Below are positions 1-6,676 of a stretch of 20,099 nt of DNA, piece after piece (the stretch's first letter is position 1; each line of letters starts with the position of its first letter). Source of the stretch: Heritagella caecorum (GTDB lineage Bacteria > Bacillota > Clostridia > Oscillospirales > Acutalibacteraceae). Both the position numbers and the translations under genes were made by a program. The stretch lies in the NCBI GenBank assembly GCA_904419035.1, contig CAJFQL010000035.1:1-20099 (forward strand), read 5' to 3'. The notes beneath the pieces are model-generated. The model was given only the letters and a program-made list of their open reading frames with translations, ran no database searches and was not told the origin of the DNA.

Positions 1-37
1 AGGAGGCGACCGCTCTATCCAACTGAGCTACGGGGGC
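1..37 (-). tRNA. tRNA-Arg (anticodon CCU), 5' part only
   Basis: Read on the minus strand this gives a clean tRNA 5' half: a 7-nt acceptor strand (GCCCCCG), TA, a D arm with stem GCTC/GAGC and loop AGTTGGATA, then the anticodon stem strand GTCGC and the loop start CTCCT. The anticodon is therefore CCU, reading AGG (Arg). The gene leaves the window at the last anticodon base, so the 3' half is not visible. It lies downstream of a decayed tRNA-Arg copy and probably shares its promoter. Confidence 0.85.
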
Positions 38-60
38 TTATACAAAAAATATTCAATTTT

Positions 61-131
61 CGGGTCCAGCCGGATTCGAACGAACTGCCGCTTAGGAGGG
101 GTTTATTATATCCATTTAACTAAGGAGGCAC
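61..131 (-). pseudogene. Decayed tRNA-Arg(CCU)-like sequence
   Basis: The minus strand keeps recognisable tRNA-Arg(CCU) blocks: a D arm (TAGTTAAATGGATATAA), an anticodon loop containing CTCCTAA, a T loop (TTCGAAT) with an intact 3' T-stem strand CCGGC, and an acceptor-like end TGGACCCG. The rest no longer pairs. The 5' acceptor (GTGCCTC) does not match the 3' strand, the 5' T-stem strand is shortened, and the anticodon stem has mismatches. I read it as a degenerate or chimeric tRNA just upstream of the intact tRNA-Arg. A divergent tRNA that folds in an unusual way is less likely. Confidence 0.6.
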
Positions 132-206
132 AGTGTGTGGAAAAAGGGTCCTGCCGCGCCTTGCAAGGCCCGAAAACGGCCAAGTTTTGGGCAGAATCTT
201 CTGTAT

Positions 207-236
207 ATTTTACTGCAAAGCGGGAAGATTTGTCAA
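207..236 (-). promoter_or_regulatory. Sigma-A promoter for the tRNA-Arg region
   Basis: On the minus strand there is a consensus -35 TTGACA (231-236) and a -10 TAAAAT (207-212) with an 18-bp spacer. It reads toward the decayed tRNA and the intact tRNA-Arg; no other gene lies between. Confidence 0.6.
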
Positions 237-330
237 TAGCGGAAAAAATCGAAAAAAGCCTTGCTTTTCCCCTCTCTTCATGATATGATGCTACATGCGG
301 ATTCCTGGGTTAGGGACCCGCAGGTTTTCC

Positions 331-359
331 TTGCATTTTCGTACGATTTATGCTATGAT
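331..359 (+). promoter_or_regulatory. rpsT promoter
   Basis: -35 TTGCAT (331-336), 17-bp spacer and -10 TATGAT (354-359) preceded by TGC, an extended -10. The predicted start of transcription near 366 gives a short leader before the rpsT ribosome binding site. Confidence 0.8.
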
Positions 360-367
360 AAATCGTA
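342..367. repeat. Perfect 10-bp palindrome over the rpsT -10
   Basis: TACGATTTAT (342-351) and ATAAATCGTA (358-367) are exact reverse complements around a 6-base centre. The dyad covers the spacer end, the -10 box and the likely start site. It lies mostly upstream of +1, so it would act as a DNA operator rather than an RNA hairpin. Confidence 0.6.
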
Positions 368-397
368 ATGACTAAAAAGATTGAAGGAGGTGTAACC

Positions 398-658
398 ATG
401 CCGAACATCAAGTCTGCGAAGAAACGTGTGAAGGTCATCGCTACCAAGACCCTGAACAACAAAATGTTCAACTCTGCGCTGAAGACCGAGATCAAGAAAG
501 CTGACGCAGCTATCGAAAACAACGCCGATAACAAGGCGGAGGCTGTGCGCGTAGCTGTCAAGAAAATTGATCAGGCTGCCGCGAAAGGTATCCTCCACAA
601 GAACAACGCGGCCAGAAAGAAAGCCGCTCTCATGCACAAGCTCAACGCTTCCGCATAA
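398..658 (+). CDS. rpsT: 30S ribosomal protein S20
   Basis: An 86-residue basic protein starting MPNIKSAKKRVK, the hallmark N-terminus of S20, followed by the long Lys/Ala-rich helices of the family. S20 binds 16S rRNA and helps assemble the 30S subunit. Start: an in-frame ATG exists at 368, but the ATG at 398 sits 5 bases after a strong AAGGAGGTG (384-392) and matches the family N-terminus. The upstream ATG falls at the expected transcription start, so it is rejected. The gene is monocistronic, with its own promoter (331-359) and terminator (686-714). A palindrome covering the promoter may regulate it. Confidence 0.97.
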   Translation: MPNIKSAKKRVKVIATKTLNNKMFNSALKTEIKKADAAIENNADNKAEAVRVAVKKIDQAAAKGILHKNNAARKKAALMHKLNASA

Positions 659-685
659 GTCCTTGTATATTGATCTTCCAAAAAG

Positions 686-714
686 AAAGCAGGCTGACGG
701 GCCTGCTTTTTGTT
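686..714 (+). terminator. rpsT terminator
   Basis: Stem AAAGCAGGC (686-694) pairs with GCCTGCTTT (701-709) around a 6-base loop and runs into a T-rich tail. It follows the rpsT stop by about 27 bases. Confidence 0.9.
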
Positions 715-748
715 TGTCCGGATAAATGGAAATTGCACAAAAACCGCA

Positions 749-777
749 TTGACTTTTCCGCTTTTTTGGGGTATCAT
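749..777 (+). promoter_or_regulatory. Promoter of the small membrane protein gene
   Basis: -35 TTGACT (749-754), 17-bp spacer and -10 TATCAT (772-777). It lies between the rpsT terminator and the next ribosome binding site, so that gene has its own transcription unit. Confidence 0.75.
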
Positions 778-819
778 AGAGCAAAACGACAGACACTGAT
801 CAGGAGGTGCTTTCACTGT

Positions 820-969
820 ATGAAAAGCAATAAGCTTGCCATGGTACTGGGCGTTGTTTCGCTGTTCGCCGCCATTGCTGCCGCTGTAACGGCTGTTGTT
901 CTTTTCCTTGAAAAGAAGAAAAAGGATGATGAAGATCTGGAGCATTACCTGGATTGTTCCATTCAGTAA
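820..969 (+). CDS. Small single-pass membrane protein
   Basis: A 49-residue protein. Residues 1-6 are polar and basic. Residues 7-30 form one long hydrophobic helix rich in Ala, Val and Leu. Then come a KKKK stretch and an acidic tail ending DLEHYLDCSIQ. The positive-inside rule puts the C-terminal tail in the cytoplasm (inference). I do not recognise a characterised family. Start: ATG 820, 12 bases after AGGAGG (802-807); an upstream in-frame ATG at 670 lies before the promoter and is rejected. It is flanked by its own sigma-A promoter and a strong terminator, which argues that this short gene is really expressed. No function is proposed. Confidence 0.75.
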   Translation: MKSNKLAMVLGVVSLFAAIAAAVTAVVLFLEKKKKDDEDLEHYLDCSIQ

Positions 970-984
970 GTACCGGAAAATCAC

Positions 985-1018
985 ACGGGCGCACGGGTAA
1001 AAAACGTGCGCCCGTTTT
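985..1018 (+). terminator. Terminator after the small membrane protein
   Basis: Perfect 11-bp GC-rich stem ACGGGCGCACG (985-995) / CGTGCGCCCGT (1005-1015), 9-base A-rich loop, then a short T run. Confidence 0.85.
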
Positions 1019-1042
1019 CCGTTTTAGGAGGGAAGATTCGCG

Positions 1043-1495
1043 ATGCATCTGCGCCCCTTTGCCCCCGGTGACGCCGCCGCCTGCGCCCAGGTTTTCTATG
1101 AAGCCGTCCACCAAACTAACCCCGCCCTATATCCGCCAGACCAGCAGAAGGCCTGGGCCCCCGCTGTCCCCGACACCGCCGCATGGCAGCAGCGCTACAC
1201 CGGGCACCCAGTATGGGTGGCCGAAGAGGATGGCCATGTCATCGGGTTTGGCGATATCTACCCCGACGGCCTGCTCGACATGCTGTATGTCCACCCGCAG
1301 TGGCAGGGCCGGGGTGTGGGAAAAGCTCTGATTCGGGTGCTGGAACAAGCGGTTACGCCGGAGCGGTACCGGGTGTTTGCCTCCCGGGCCGCCCGTCCGC
1401 TGTTCGAAGCGATGGGCTATACCGTTATCAGGGAAGAACACCCGGTGCGAAACGGCGTTCGCCTGATAAATTTCCGCATGGAAAAGACCCGGTGA
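1043..1495 (+). CDS. GNAT family N-acetyltransferase
   Basis: A 150-residue protein with the GNAT fold signature. Strand beta-4 'LLDMLYVHPQ' (residues 77-86) is followed by the acetyl-CoA pyrophosphate-binding motif A, Q-G-R-G-V-G (88-93), and helix KALIRVLEQA. Near the C-terminus 'PLFEAMGYTVI' is the usual GNAT motif B. GNAT enzymes move an acetyl group from acetyl-CoA to an amine; the substrate cannot be told here. The 'DMLYVHP..QGRGVG' layout resembles the E. coli YafP/ElaA type. Start: ATG 1043, 10 bases after TAGGAGGG. No promoter is visible between the preceding terminator and the start, so it may depend on read-through. It converges on spoVAE with only four bases between the stop codons. 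Confidence 0.9.
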   Translation: MHLRPFAPGDAAACAQVFYEAVHQTNPALYPPDQQKAWAPAVPDTAAWQQRYTGHPVWVAEEDGHVIGFGDIYPDGLLDMLYVHPQWQGRGVGKALIRVLEQAVTPERYRVFASRAARPLFEAMGYTVIREEHPVRNGVRLINFRMEKTR

Positions 1496-1499
1496 CCGG

Positions 1500-1856
1500 T
1501 CAGCTCTTGTCGCGGCTTTGACTCAGCAGCGCCGCCAACAACCCAAAAAACACAGCGGCCCCCACCCCGGCGGCACAGGCCGTGCCCCCGCCGGCAAACA
1601 CGCCAAAAAAGCCATCGGTGGCGACTGCCTGTTCCACGCCTTTTGCTAGGGTATAGCCAAAACCGCACAGCGGCACGGTGGCCCCGCAGCCGGCCAGTTT
1701 TACCAGCGGTTCATACAGCCCCAGCGCCGTCAATAGGACCCCCACCGTGACATACCCGGTTAGAATCCGGGCCGGGGTCAGGCTGGTGCGGTCAATCAAA
1801 ATCTGCCCCACCCCGCACAGGGCTCCGCCCACCAGAAACGCCATGAGATATTGCAT
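1500..1856 (-). CDS. spoVAE: Stage V sporulation protein AE (SpoVAE)
   Basis: A 118-residue hydrophobic protein with several membrane segments. The start MQYLMAFLVGGALCGVGQ, the block LTPARILTGYV and the motif 'LGLYEPLVKLAGCGATVPLCGFG' are the hallmark of SpoVAE (SpoVAEb). In spore formers SpoVA proteins form the inner-membrane channel that moves calcium-dipicolinate into the forespore and releases it at germination. Length matches the family. Its usual partners spoVAC and spoVAD are not adjacent, so the gene is solitary here. The ribosome binding site GGGAG ends 8 bases before ATG and lies inside a 16-bp inverted repeat (1860-1915). The gene ends four bases from the convergent GNAT gene, leaving no space for a terminator. 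Confidence 0.93.
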   Translation of the reverse strand: MQYLMAFLVGGALCGVGQILIDRTSLTPARILTGYVTVGVLLTALGLYEPLVKLAGCGATVPLCGFGYTLAKGVEQAVATDGFFGVFAGGGTACAAGVGAAVFFGLLAALLSQSRDKS

Positions 1857-1859
1857 ACA

Positions 1860-1915
1860 AAAGGCTCCCTTTTTTGTAAGATTCCTTCTTAGGATTCCGA
1901 AAAAAGGGAGCCTTT
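1860..1915 (-). promoter_or_regulatory. Long inverted repeat sequestering the spoVAE ribosome binding site
   Basis: AAAGGCTCCCTTTTTT (1860-1875) and AAAAAAGGGAGCCTTT (1900-1915) are perfect 16-bp arms around a 24-base loop. On the minus strand the distal arm contains the GGGAG ribosome binding site of spoVAE, and the hairpin ends in TTTTG. It could terminate rhamnosidase transcripts and also mask the spoVAE ribosome binding site in any transcript that reads through. Confidence 0.7.
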
Positions 1916-1919
1916 ATGC
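1890..1919 (-). promoter_or_regulatory. Possible forespore sigma-G-type promoter of spoVAE
   Basis: On the minus strand GCATA (1915-1919) matches the sigma-G -35 pattern. AATCCTA (1890-1896) matches CATnnTA at all but the first base, with an 18-bp spacer. B. subtilis spoVA is transcribed by sigma-G. Transcripts from here would lack the upstream arm of the inverted repeat. This rests on pattern matching only. Confidence 0.4.
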
Positions 1920-1928
1920 GTATTTTCG

Positions 1929-4622
1929 TTATGCGAAATGATACGAACCGGCGTCCAGCACGGCGGATACGCCGTTTTCTTCCTGCCGGGCCTGAATGCC
2001 CGCCTGGGCAGCCGGAGTCCCGTTCACCGTCAGGGCCGAAAGGTCCGCACCGGGCAGGAACAGCTCCGCCTTAGCGCCAAAGGGCACCGTGAAATCGTAG
2101 GAAAAGCCGGTTTCTTCCGCCTGCCAGCCGCTTTCATACCAACCGGCCGCCGTGTTCACCCGGGCCCGGGCATGGTGCATGCGGCGGTCGGGCTGGGGAT
2201 ACAGTTGCGCACGGGTAAAGCCGGGGCCTTTTTCGCTAGGCCGCAGGCCGCACATGTGGCGGTACATCCATTCCACAATAGAACCGTAGGCATAGTGGTT
2301 CATGGAGTTCATGCCCGTGCCGCTGATGGTGCCGTCGGGCAGAACCGAGTTCCACCTTTCCCAAATGGTGGTGGCGCCCAGGTTCACTTCATACAGCCAG
2401 CCCGGTGCCTTTTCATCCAGCAGCAAGGTATACGCCGCTTCGTTTTCCCCGTTTTCCGACAGCGCCCGGCACAGGTACGGCGTGCCCAAAAAGCCGGTTT
2501 TCAGCTTCATGTTGTTTTCTTTCAGTTTTTCCATCAGGCGGGCCGTGGTCTTGTGCCGGAATTCGGGCGGGCAAATGCCAAAGAACAGCGACAGCACCAG
2601 CCCCGTCTGGGTATCGGCAGCGCAGCGTCCGCCGGGGGTGTAGTATTCCCGCCGGATGGCTGCGAGGATCTCCCCGGCCCGGGCGGCATACCGCTCTTTG
2701 TCTTCCGTCAGGCCCAGCGCATCCGCCGCTTTGGCGGTCAGAGTGGTGGAATAGAAGTAATATACCGAACACAAGAACGTCATGTCCGTGCCGCCCATGA
2801 CGGCTTCCGGGTCAAAGCCGGACTGGGGCCCATCCAGCGCCAGCCAGTCGCCAAAGTGGAATTTTACGGCCTGCCACAACCGGGTGTTGCCGGTGGATTT
2901 ATCTTCATTATACACCCAGTCAGCCCACGCCTTCATGCCCGGGTAGGCCCGGCGCAAAGCGTCTTTGCCGCCGTTATACAAGTACCGCATCCACGGCACC
3001 ACGGTGCCCGCATCGGCCCAGCCGCAGGCGCCTTCCTGACCGCTGCCGCCGTCGTCAAATTGCAGCTGGATCACTGGTGCCACAAACGGCACGGCGCCAT
3101 GGCGCACCCGCTGTTCTTCCCGCAGATCGCGGCAATACTTATCATACAGCGGCGCACAATCCATGTTAAAGCACGCGGTGGAAATAAACACCTGGGCGTC
3201 CCCCGTCCAGCCCATGCGTTCGTCCCGCTGGGGGCAATCGGTGGGCACATCCAGGAAGTTGTCCCGCTGGCTCCACAGCGCGTTTTCGAACAGGCGGTTG
3301 ACCTTGTCGTTGCCGGTTTCCAGCCAGCCCGTACGGGGTAGGTCGGTGTACAGCGACACGCCTTCAAAAGCCGCCGGGTCCACGTCCCCCGGCCAACCGG
3401 TCACGTTGATATACCGGTACCCGTAAAACGTGAACAGCGGTTCCACCACCGCCGGGCGTCCGGCGGACACAAACCGGTATTCCGCCAACGCACTGCGCAA
3501 ATTATCCCGGTAGAAGCAACCGTCCTGCAGCAGTTCGCCCACCTGCAGGCGGATTTTGGTGCCGGCGGGCAAGTCTGCGTGGAAACGGAAGGCCCCGGTA
3601 ATATTCTGCCCCATATCCAGCACCGTTTCGCCCCGGGGCGTGCGAATCAGGGTGGGGTGCAGCGTGTGCTTTTCCACCACCGGTACGCTCATGCGAGCCG
3701 TCAGCTGGCCGATAGCGGGACTCCCCACGGTGACCGGCGCGTAATGAAACGCCGTATCCCCCTCCGGTTCGGCCCAGTGGGGGATTTCCCGGCCCTGTTC
3801 ATACCGTTCCCCGTCGTAAATACTGGAAAACGTCACCGGCGAGGGCGCGCACTGCCAGCTTTCGTCGGTACCCATCACCACTTCGCTGCCGTCTTCACAC
3901 AGCACGCGCACTTCGCCCAAGAACCAAAACCGGTCGGCAAACATGTCGATGGGCGCGCCGCGGTCGCCGGTTTCAAAATTCCCGGCTTTGCCGTCAAAGC
4001 CAAAGCGTCCCCGGGCCCAGCCGTTGCCCAGCATCACCCCCAGGGTGTTGGCCCCTTCGTGCAACAGGGACGTGATGTCATACGTCTGGTACTGGATCCA
4101 TTTGTCGTACGCCGTGCAGCCCGGGGCCATGGCTTCCCCGCTGCCCTTTTGTCCGTTGACCCAGAACCGGTACACCCCCAGGCCCGTGGCATACAGCCGG
4201 GCGCTTTTGGGGGCCGACGGCAGAGTAAACGTGCGGCGCAAGAGCGGGTGCACGTCTTTTCCCAGTGTGGCCGTGATAAAGTGCCCGGCAAACGGTTCGT
4301 CCATTTTGCCGGTTTCAAACCACGCCGGGGTGCTCACGGCTTCTTCCCCCGCATCGGAGCGCACCCACACCCGCCACCAGTACCGGGTACGGGGGGAAAG
4401 CGCAAGGGGCAGCGGGAAATCGACGGCCTGTACCTCTTCGCCGTTTTTCTCGCCGGAATCGTAGCACACCTTTGTAAACGCTTCATCCAGCGCCACCGTC
4501 ACCCGCACTTTGTCAGCCCGTTTGCCCGCGCTGCCCACCACTTTCCACGAAAGGGACGGTTCCACAAGCAAAAAGCCGAGGGGATTTTTGATTCGGTTTA
4601 CTTTACATTCAATGATATTCAT
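1929..4622 (-). CDS. GH78 alpha-L-rhamnosidase
   Basis: An 897-residue protein with the GH78 domain order: N-terminal fibronectin-like domain (about 1-105), beta-sandwich/lectin-like region (about 120-420), (alpha/alpha)6 catalytic barrel and C-terminal beta-sandwich. The catalytic motif DCPQRDERMGWTGD begins at residue 462 and supplies the acidic residues of the active site, including the general acid Glu of DER. GATTIWERW near residue 755 carries the catalytic base Glu. The enzyme removes terminal L-rhamnose from plant glycosides or pectin. No signal peptide is seen, so it is probably cytoplasmic and acts on imported oligosaccharides. Start: ATG 4622 (MNIIECKVN) follows GGGAGG; the open frame continues upstream into the promoter and GC hairpin, so 4622 is preferred. 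It stands alone, with no transporter or isomerase beside it. Confidence 0.93.
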   Translation of the reverse strand: MNIIECKVNRIKNPLGFLLVEPSLSWKVVGSAGKRADKVRVTVALDEAFTKVCYDSGEKNGEEVQAVDFPLPLALSPRTRYWWRVWVRSDAGEEAVSTPAWFETGKMDEPFAGHFITATLGKDVHPLLRRTFTLPSAPKSARLYATGLGVYRFWVNGQKGSGEAMAPGCTAYDKWIQYQTYDITSLLHEGANTLGVMLGNGWARGRFGFDGKAGNFETGDRGAPIDMFADRFWFLGEVRVLCEDGSEVVMGTDESWQCAPSPVTFSSIYDGERYEQGREIPHWAEPEGDTAFHYAPVTVGSPAIGQLTARMSVPVVEKHTLHPTLIRTPRGETVLDMGQNITGAFRFHADLPAGTKIRLQVGELLQDGCFYRDNLRSALAEYRFVSAGRPAVVEPLFTFYGYRYINVTGWPGDVDPAAFEGVSLYTDLPRTGWLETGNDKVNRLFENALWSQRDNFLDVPTDCPQRDERMGWTGDAQVFISTACFNMDCAPLYDKYCRDLREEQRVRHGAVPFVAPVIQLQFDDGGSGQEGACGWADAGTVVPWMRYLYNGGKDALRRAYPGMKAWADWVYNEDKSTGNTRLWQAVKFHFGDWLALDGPQSGFDPEAVMGGTDMTFLCSVYYFYSTTLTAKAADALGLTEDKERYAARAGEILAAIRREYYTPGGRCAADTQTGLVLSLFFGICPPEFRHKTTARLMEKLKENNMKLKTGFLGTPYLCRALSENGENEAAYTLLLDEKAPGWLYEVNLGATTIWERWNSVLPDGTISGTGMNSMNHYAYGSIVEWMYRHMCGLRPSEKGPGFTRAQLYPQPDRRMHHARARVNTAAGWYESGWQAEETGFSYDFTVPFGAKAELFLPGADLSALTVNGTPAAQAGIQARQEENGVSAVLDAGSYHFA

Positions 4623-4666
4623 AATAACTGCCTCCCTGCCGGCGCCCGATGCTGCCGTCATGCGCC

Positions 4667-4690
4667 GCCCCGCCGGGCGGGGCCTTTTTT
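4667..4690. other. GC-rich hairpin in the rhamnosidase leader
   Basis: GCCCCGC (4667-4673) / GCGGGGC (4677-4683) forms a very tight stem, followed by C and six T on the plus strand. It looks like a plus-strand terminator, but no plus-strand gene ends here. On the minus strand it falls in the 5' leader of the rhamnosidase mRNA, between its -10 box and ribosome binding site, where it could affect mRNA stability or translation. Confidence 0.45.
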
Positions 4691-4695
4691 CTTTC

Positions 4696-4724
4696 ATTAT
4701 AGCGCCGGGAAACCGAAAAGAAAA
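4696..4724 (-). promoter_or_regulatory. Likely promoter of the rhamnosidase
   Basis: Perfect -10 TATAAT (rc of 4696-4701), but the region 17 bp upstream reads TTTTCT, a poor -35. A strong -10 with a weak -35 fits an activator-dependent sugar gene. The short inverted repeat AAGGAC (4723-4728) / GTCCTT (4748-4753) lies just upstream and could be a binding site. Confidence 0.5.
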
Positions 4725-4822
4725 GGACAGCATTTGCGAAAAAAAGCGTCCTTATTTTTTTTATTTTGGCCCCCCGCTCCCCGGCGGCGGTGAAAAATAC
4801 GCTGCAATTTGTGTGAAAAACC

Positions 4823-4850
4823 TTGCCAATACCGCAAAAAATGGTATAAT
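4823..4850 (+). promoter_or_regulatory. Promoter of the scaffold/GGGtGRT operon
   Basis: -35 TTGCCA (4823-4828), 16-bp spacer and perfect -10 TATAAT (4845-4850) preceded by TGG (extended -10). It is divergent from the rhamnosidase promoter. Confidence 0.8.
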
Positions 4851-4903
4851 AAAACTTGTACGGCATAGGCCAATCGCATCAAAAAACCGAAAGGAGTACC
4901 AAT

Positions 4904-5596
4904 ATGAATTATTCCGCTAAAGTGGAAAACATGTGTACGGTAACCAAGGGCCCGCACCACGGCCCCGCCCCGATCCCGGAAGAAGGCAAATGGATTAAGT
5001 CCTATGAAATCAAGGACATCTCCGGTCTGTCTCACGGTGTCGGCTGGTGTGCTCCTCAGCAGGGCGCCTGCAAGCTGACCCTGAACGTAAAAGAAGGCAT
5101 TGTACAGGAAGCGCTGGTCGAAACCCTGGGCTGCTCCGGCATGACCCATTCCGCCGCTATGGCCGCGGAAATCCTGCCCGGCAAAACGCTGCTGGAATGC
5201 CTGAACACCGACCTGGTGTGCGACGCCATCAACGTTGCCATGCGTGAAATCTTCAAGCAGCTGGCCTATGGCCGCAGCCAGACGGCTTTCTCGGAAGACG
5301 GGCTGCCCATCGGCTCCGGTCTGGACGACCTGGGCAAGGGCCTGCGTTCGCAGGTCGGCACCATGTACAGCACGGGCCTCAAGGGCGTGCGCTATATGGA
5401 AATGGCCGAAGGCTATGTTCTGAAGATGGCTCTCGATGAAAACAACGAAGTGTGCGGCTATCAGTTCGTAAAGCTGGGCAAGATGCTGGAAGACATCCGT
5501 CACGGTGTTTCTCCCGACGAAGCGTACAAGAAGAACATCGGTCAGTATGGCCGCTTCGATAACGCTGCCAAGTATATCGATCCCCGCGAAGACTAA
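4904..5596 (+). CDS. IscU/NifU-like iron-sulfur scaffold family protein, partner of GGGtGRT protein
   Basis: A 230-residue protein. Residues 45-115 resemble the NifU N-terminal/IscU fold: 'GVGWCAPQQGACKL' (Cys49, Cys56), 'ALVETLGCSGMTHSAAMAAEILPGKT' (Cys77), then Cys99 and Cys106. In IscU proteins three conserved Cys hold the nascent Fe-S cluster; here Cys49 or Cys56, Cys77 and Cys99 or Cys106 are the candidates. The C-terminal half (about 120-230), with 'LGKMLEDIRHGVSPDEAYKKNIGQYGRFD', goes beyond ordinary IscU length. Start: ATG 4904 after AAGGAG; a longer reading frame from 4856 lacks a ribosome binding site. The gene for the GGGtGRT protein follows after 32 bases. No cysteine desulfurase or Suf genes are nearby, so a role in general Fe-S assembly is doubtful. 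Confidence 0.82.
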   Translation: MNYSAKVENMCTVTKGPHHGPAPIPEEGKWIKSYEIKDISGLSHGVGWCAPQQGACKLTLNVKEGIVQEALVETLGCSGMTHSAAMAAEILPGKTLLECLNTDLVCDAINVAMREIFKQLAYGRSQTAFSEDGLPIGSGLDDLGKGLRSQVGTMYSTGLKGVRYMEMAEGYVLKMALDENNEVCGYQFVKLGKMLEDIRHGVSPDEAYKKNIGQYGRFDNAAKYIDPRED

Positions 5597-5628
5597 GAAA
5601 AAGACCATCTGAAGGAGGACAAATAGAA

Positions 5629-6636
5629 ATGGCGAATGAAGTCATGTTTGAAGGCAAAGAAAGAAGAATGCCTAAAATCGAGAAGTGTCTTGCCGAGTAT
5701 GGCCTTGCCAGTCTCGAAGAGGCGCGCGACCTTTGCGTAAGCAAGGGTTTCAACCCCTATGATATCGTCAAGGGCGTACAGCCCATCGCTTTTGAAAACG
5801 CCGGTTGGGCCTACACCCTGGGCTCCGCTGTGGCGCTGAAAAAAGGCGTAAAGAGCGCTTCCGAAGCCGCCGAAGCTATCGGCATCGGCCTGGAAGCTTT
5901 CTGCGTACCCGGCTCTGTAGCTGAACAGCGTAAAGTAGGTCTGGGCCACGGCAACCTGGGCGCCATGCTGCTGCGTGACGAAACCAAGTGCTTTGCGTTC
6001 CTGGCCGGCCACGAATCCTTTGCGGCTGCTGAAGGCGCCATCGGCATTGCCCGTACCGCCAACCGCGCCCGTAAAGAACCGCTGCGCATCATCCTCAACG
6101 GCCTGGGCAAAGATGCGGCTTATATTATCTCCCGTATCAACGGCTTTACCTATGTAAAGACGGACTACAACTTCTTCAACGGTGAACTCTCCATCGTGGA
6201 AGAACGCGCTTTCTCCGACGGCGAACGCGCGGCTGTTAAGTGCTACGGCGCCAACGACGTGCTGGAAGGCGTAGCCATCATGCAGCATGAAGGTGTGGAC
6301 GTGTCCATCACCGGTAACTCCACCAACCCCACCCGCTTCCAGCATCTGGTAGCCGGCACGTACAAGAAGTGGGCTATTGAAAATGGCAAGAAGTACTTCT
6401 CCGTTGCTTCCGGCGGCGGCACGGGCCGTACCCTGCACCCCGACAACATGGCGGCTGGCCCTGCTTCCTATGGCCTGACCGACTCCATGGGCCGTATGCA
6501 TGGCGATGCTCAGTTCGCAGGTTCTTCCTCCGTTCCGGCTCACGTAGAAATGATGGGCCTGATCGGCATGGGCAACAACCCCATGGTCGGTGCGACGGTA
6601 GCTTGCGCTGTGGCTGTGTATGAAGCGCTGAAATAA
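5629..6636 (+). CDS. GGGtGRT family protein
   Basis: A 335-residue protein carrying the name-giving motif SGGGTGRTLHPDN at residues 261-273. The family is known as a conserved protein of anaerobic bacteria and archaea, and I know of no established activity. Other blocks: 'GLGHGNLGAMLLRDETKCFAFLAGHESFAAAEGAIG' (104-139), 'ITGNSTNPTRFQHLVAGTYKKW' (227-248) and 'MGLIGMGNNPMVGATVACAVA' (309-329). The glycine-rich motif suggests binding of a phosphate or nucleotide group (inference). There is no signal peptide or membrane segment, so it should be cytoplasmic. Start: ATG 5629, 10 bases after AAGGAGG (5612-5618). It is co-transcribed with the scaffold-like gene, and a strong terminator follows. Confidence 0.9.
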   Translation: MANEVMFEGKERRMPKIEKCLAEYGLASLEEARDLCVSKGFNPYDIVKGVQPIAFENAGWAYTLGSAVALKKGVKSASEAAEAIGIGLEAFCVPGSVAEQRKVGLGHGNLGAMLLRDETKCFAFLAGHESFAAAEGAIGIARTANRARKEPLRIILNGLGKDAAYIISRINGFTYVKTDYNFFNGELSIVEERAFSDGERAAVKCYGANDVLEGVAIMQHEGVDVSITGNSTNPTRFQHLVAGTYKKWAIENGKKYFSVASGGGTGRTLHPDNMAAGPASYGLTDSMGRMHGDAQFAGSSSVPAHVEMMGLIGMGNNPMVGATVACAVAVYEALK

Positions 6637-6676
6637 GTTTGTCTGCTGTAGCAGAACATCTTTCGGGCTCCTTTTG

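Noticed and set aside
1938..3341. 467-residue open frame on the plus strand opposite the rhamnosidase
   Set aside because: Its translation is Gly/Arg/His/Pro-rich without family motifs. The minus strand carries complete GH78 motifs, so this is an antisense shadow of a GC-rich gene.
3579..4793. 404-residue plus-strand open frame over the rhamnosidase N-terminus
   Set aside because: No ribosome binding site, biased shadow composition, and it runs through the rhamnosidase leader and promoter.
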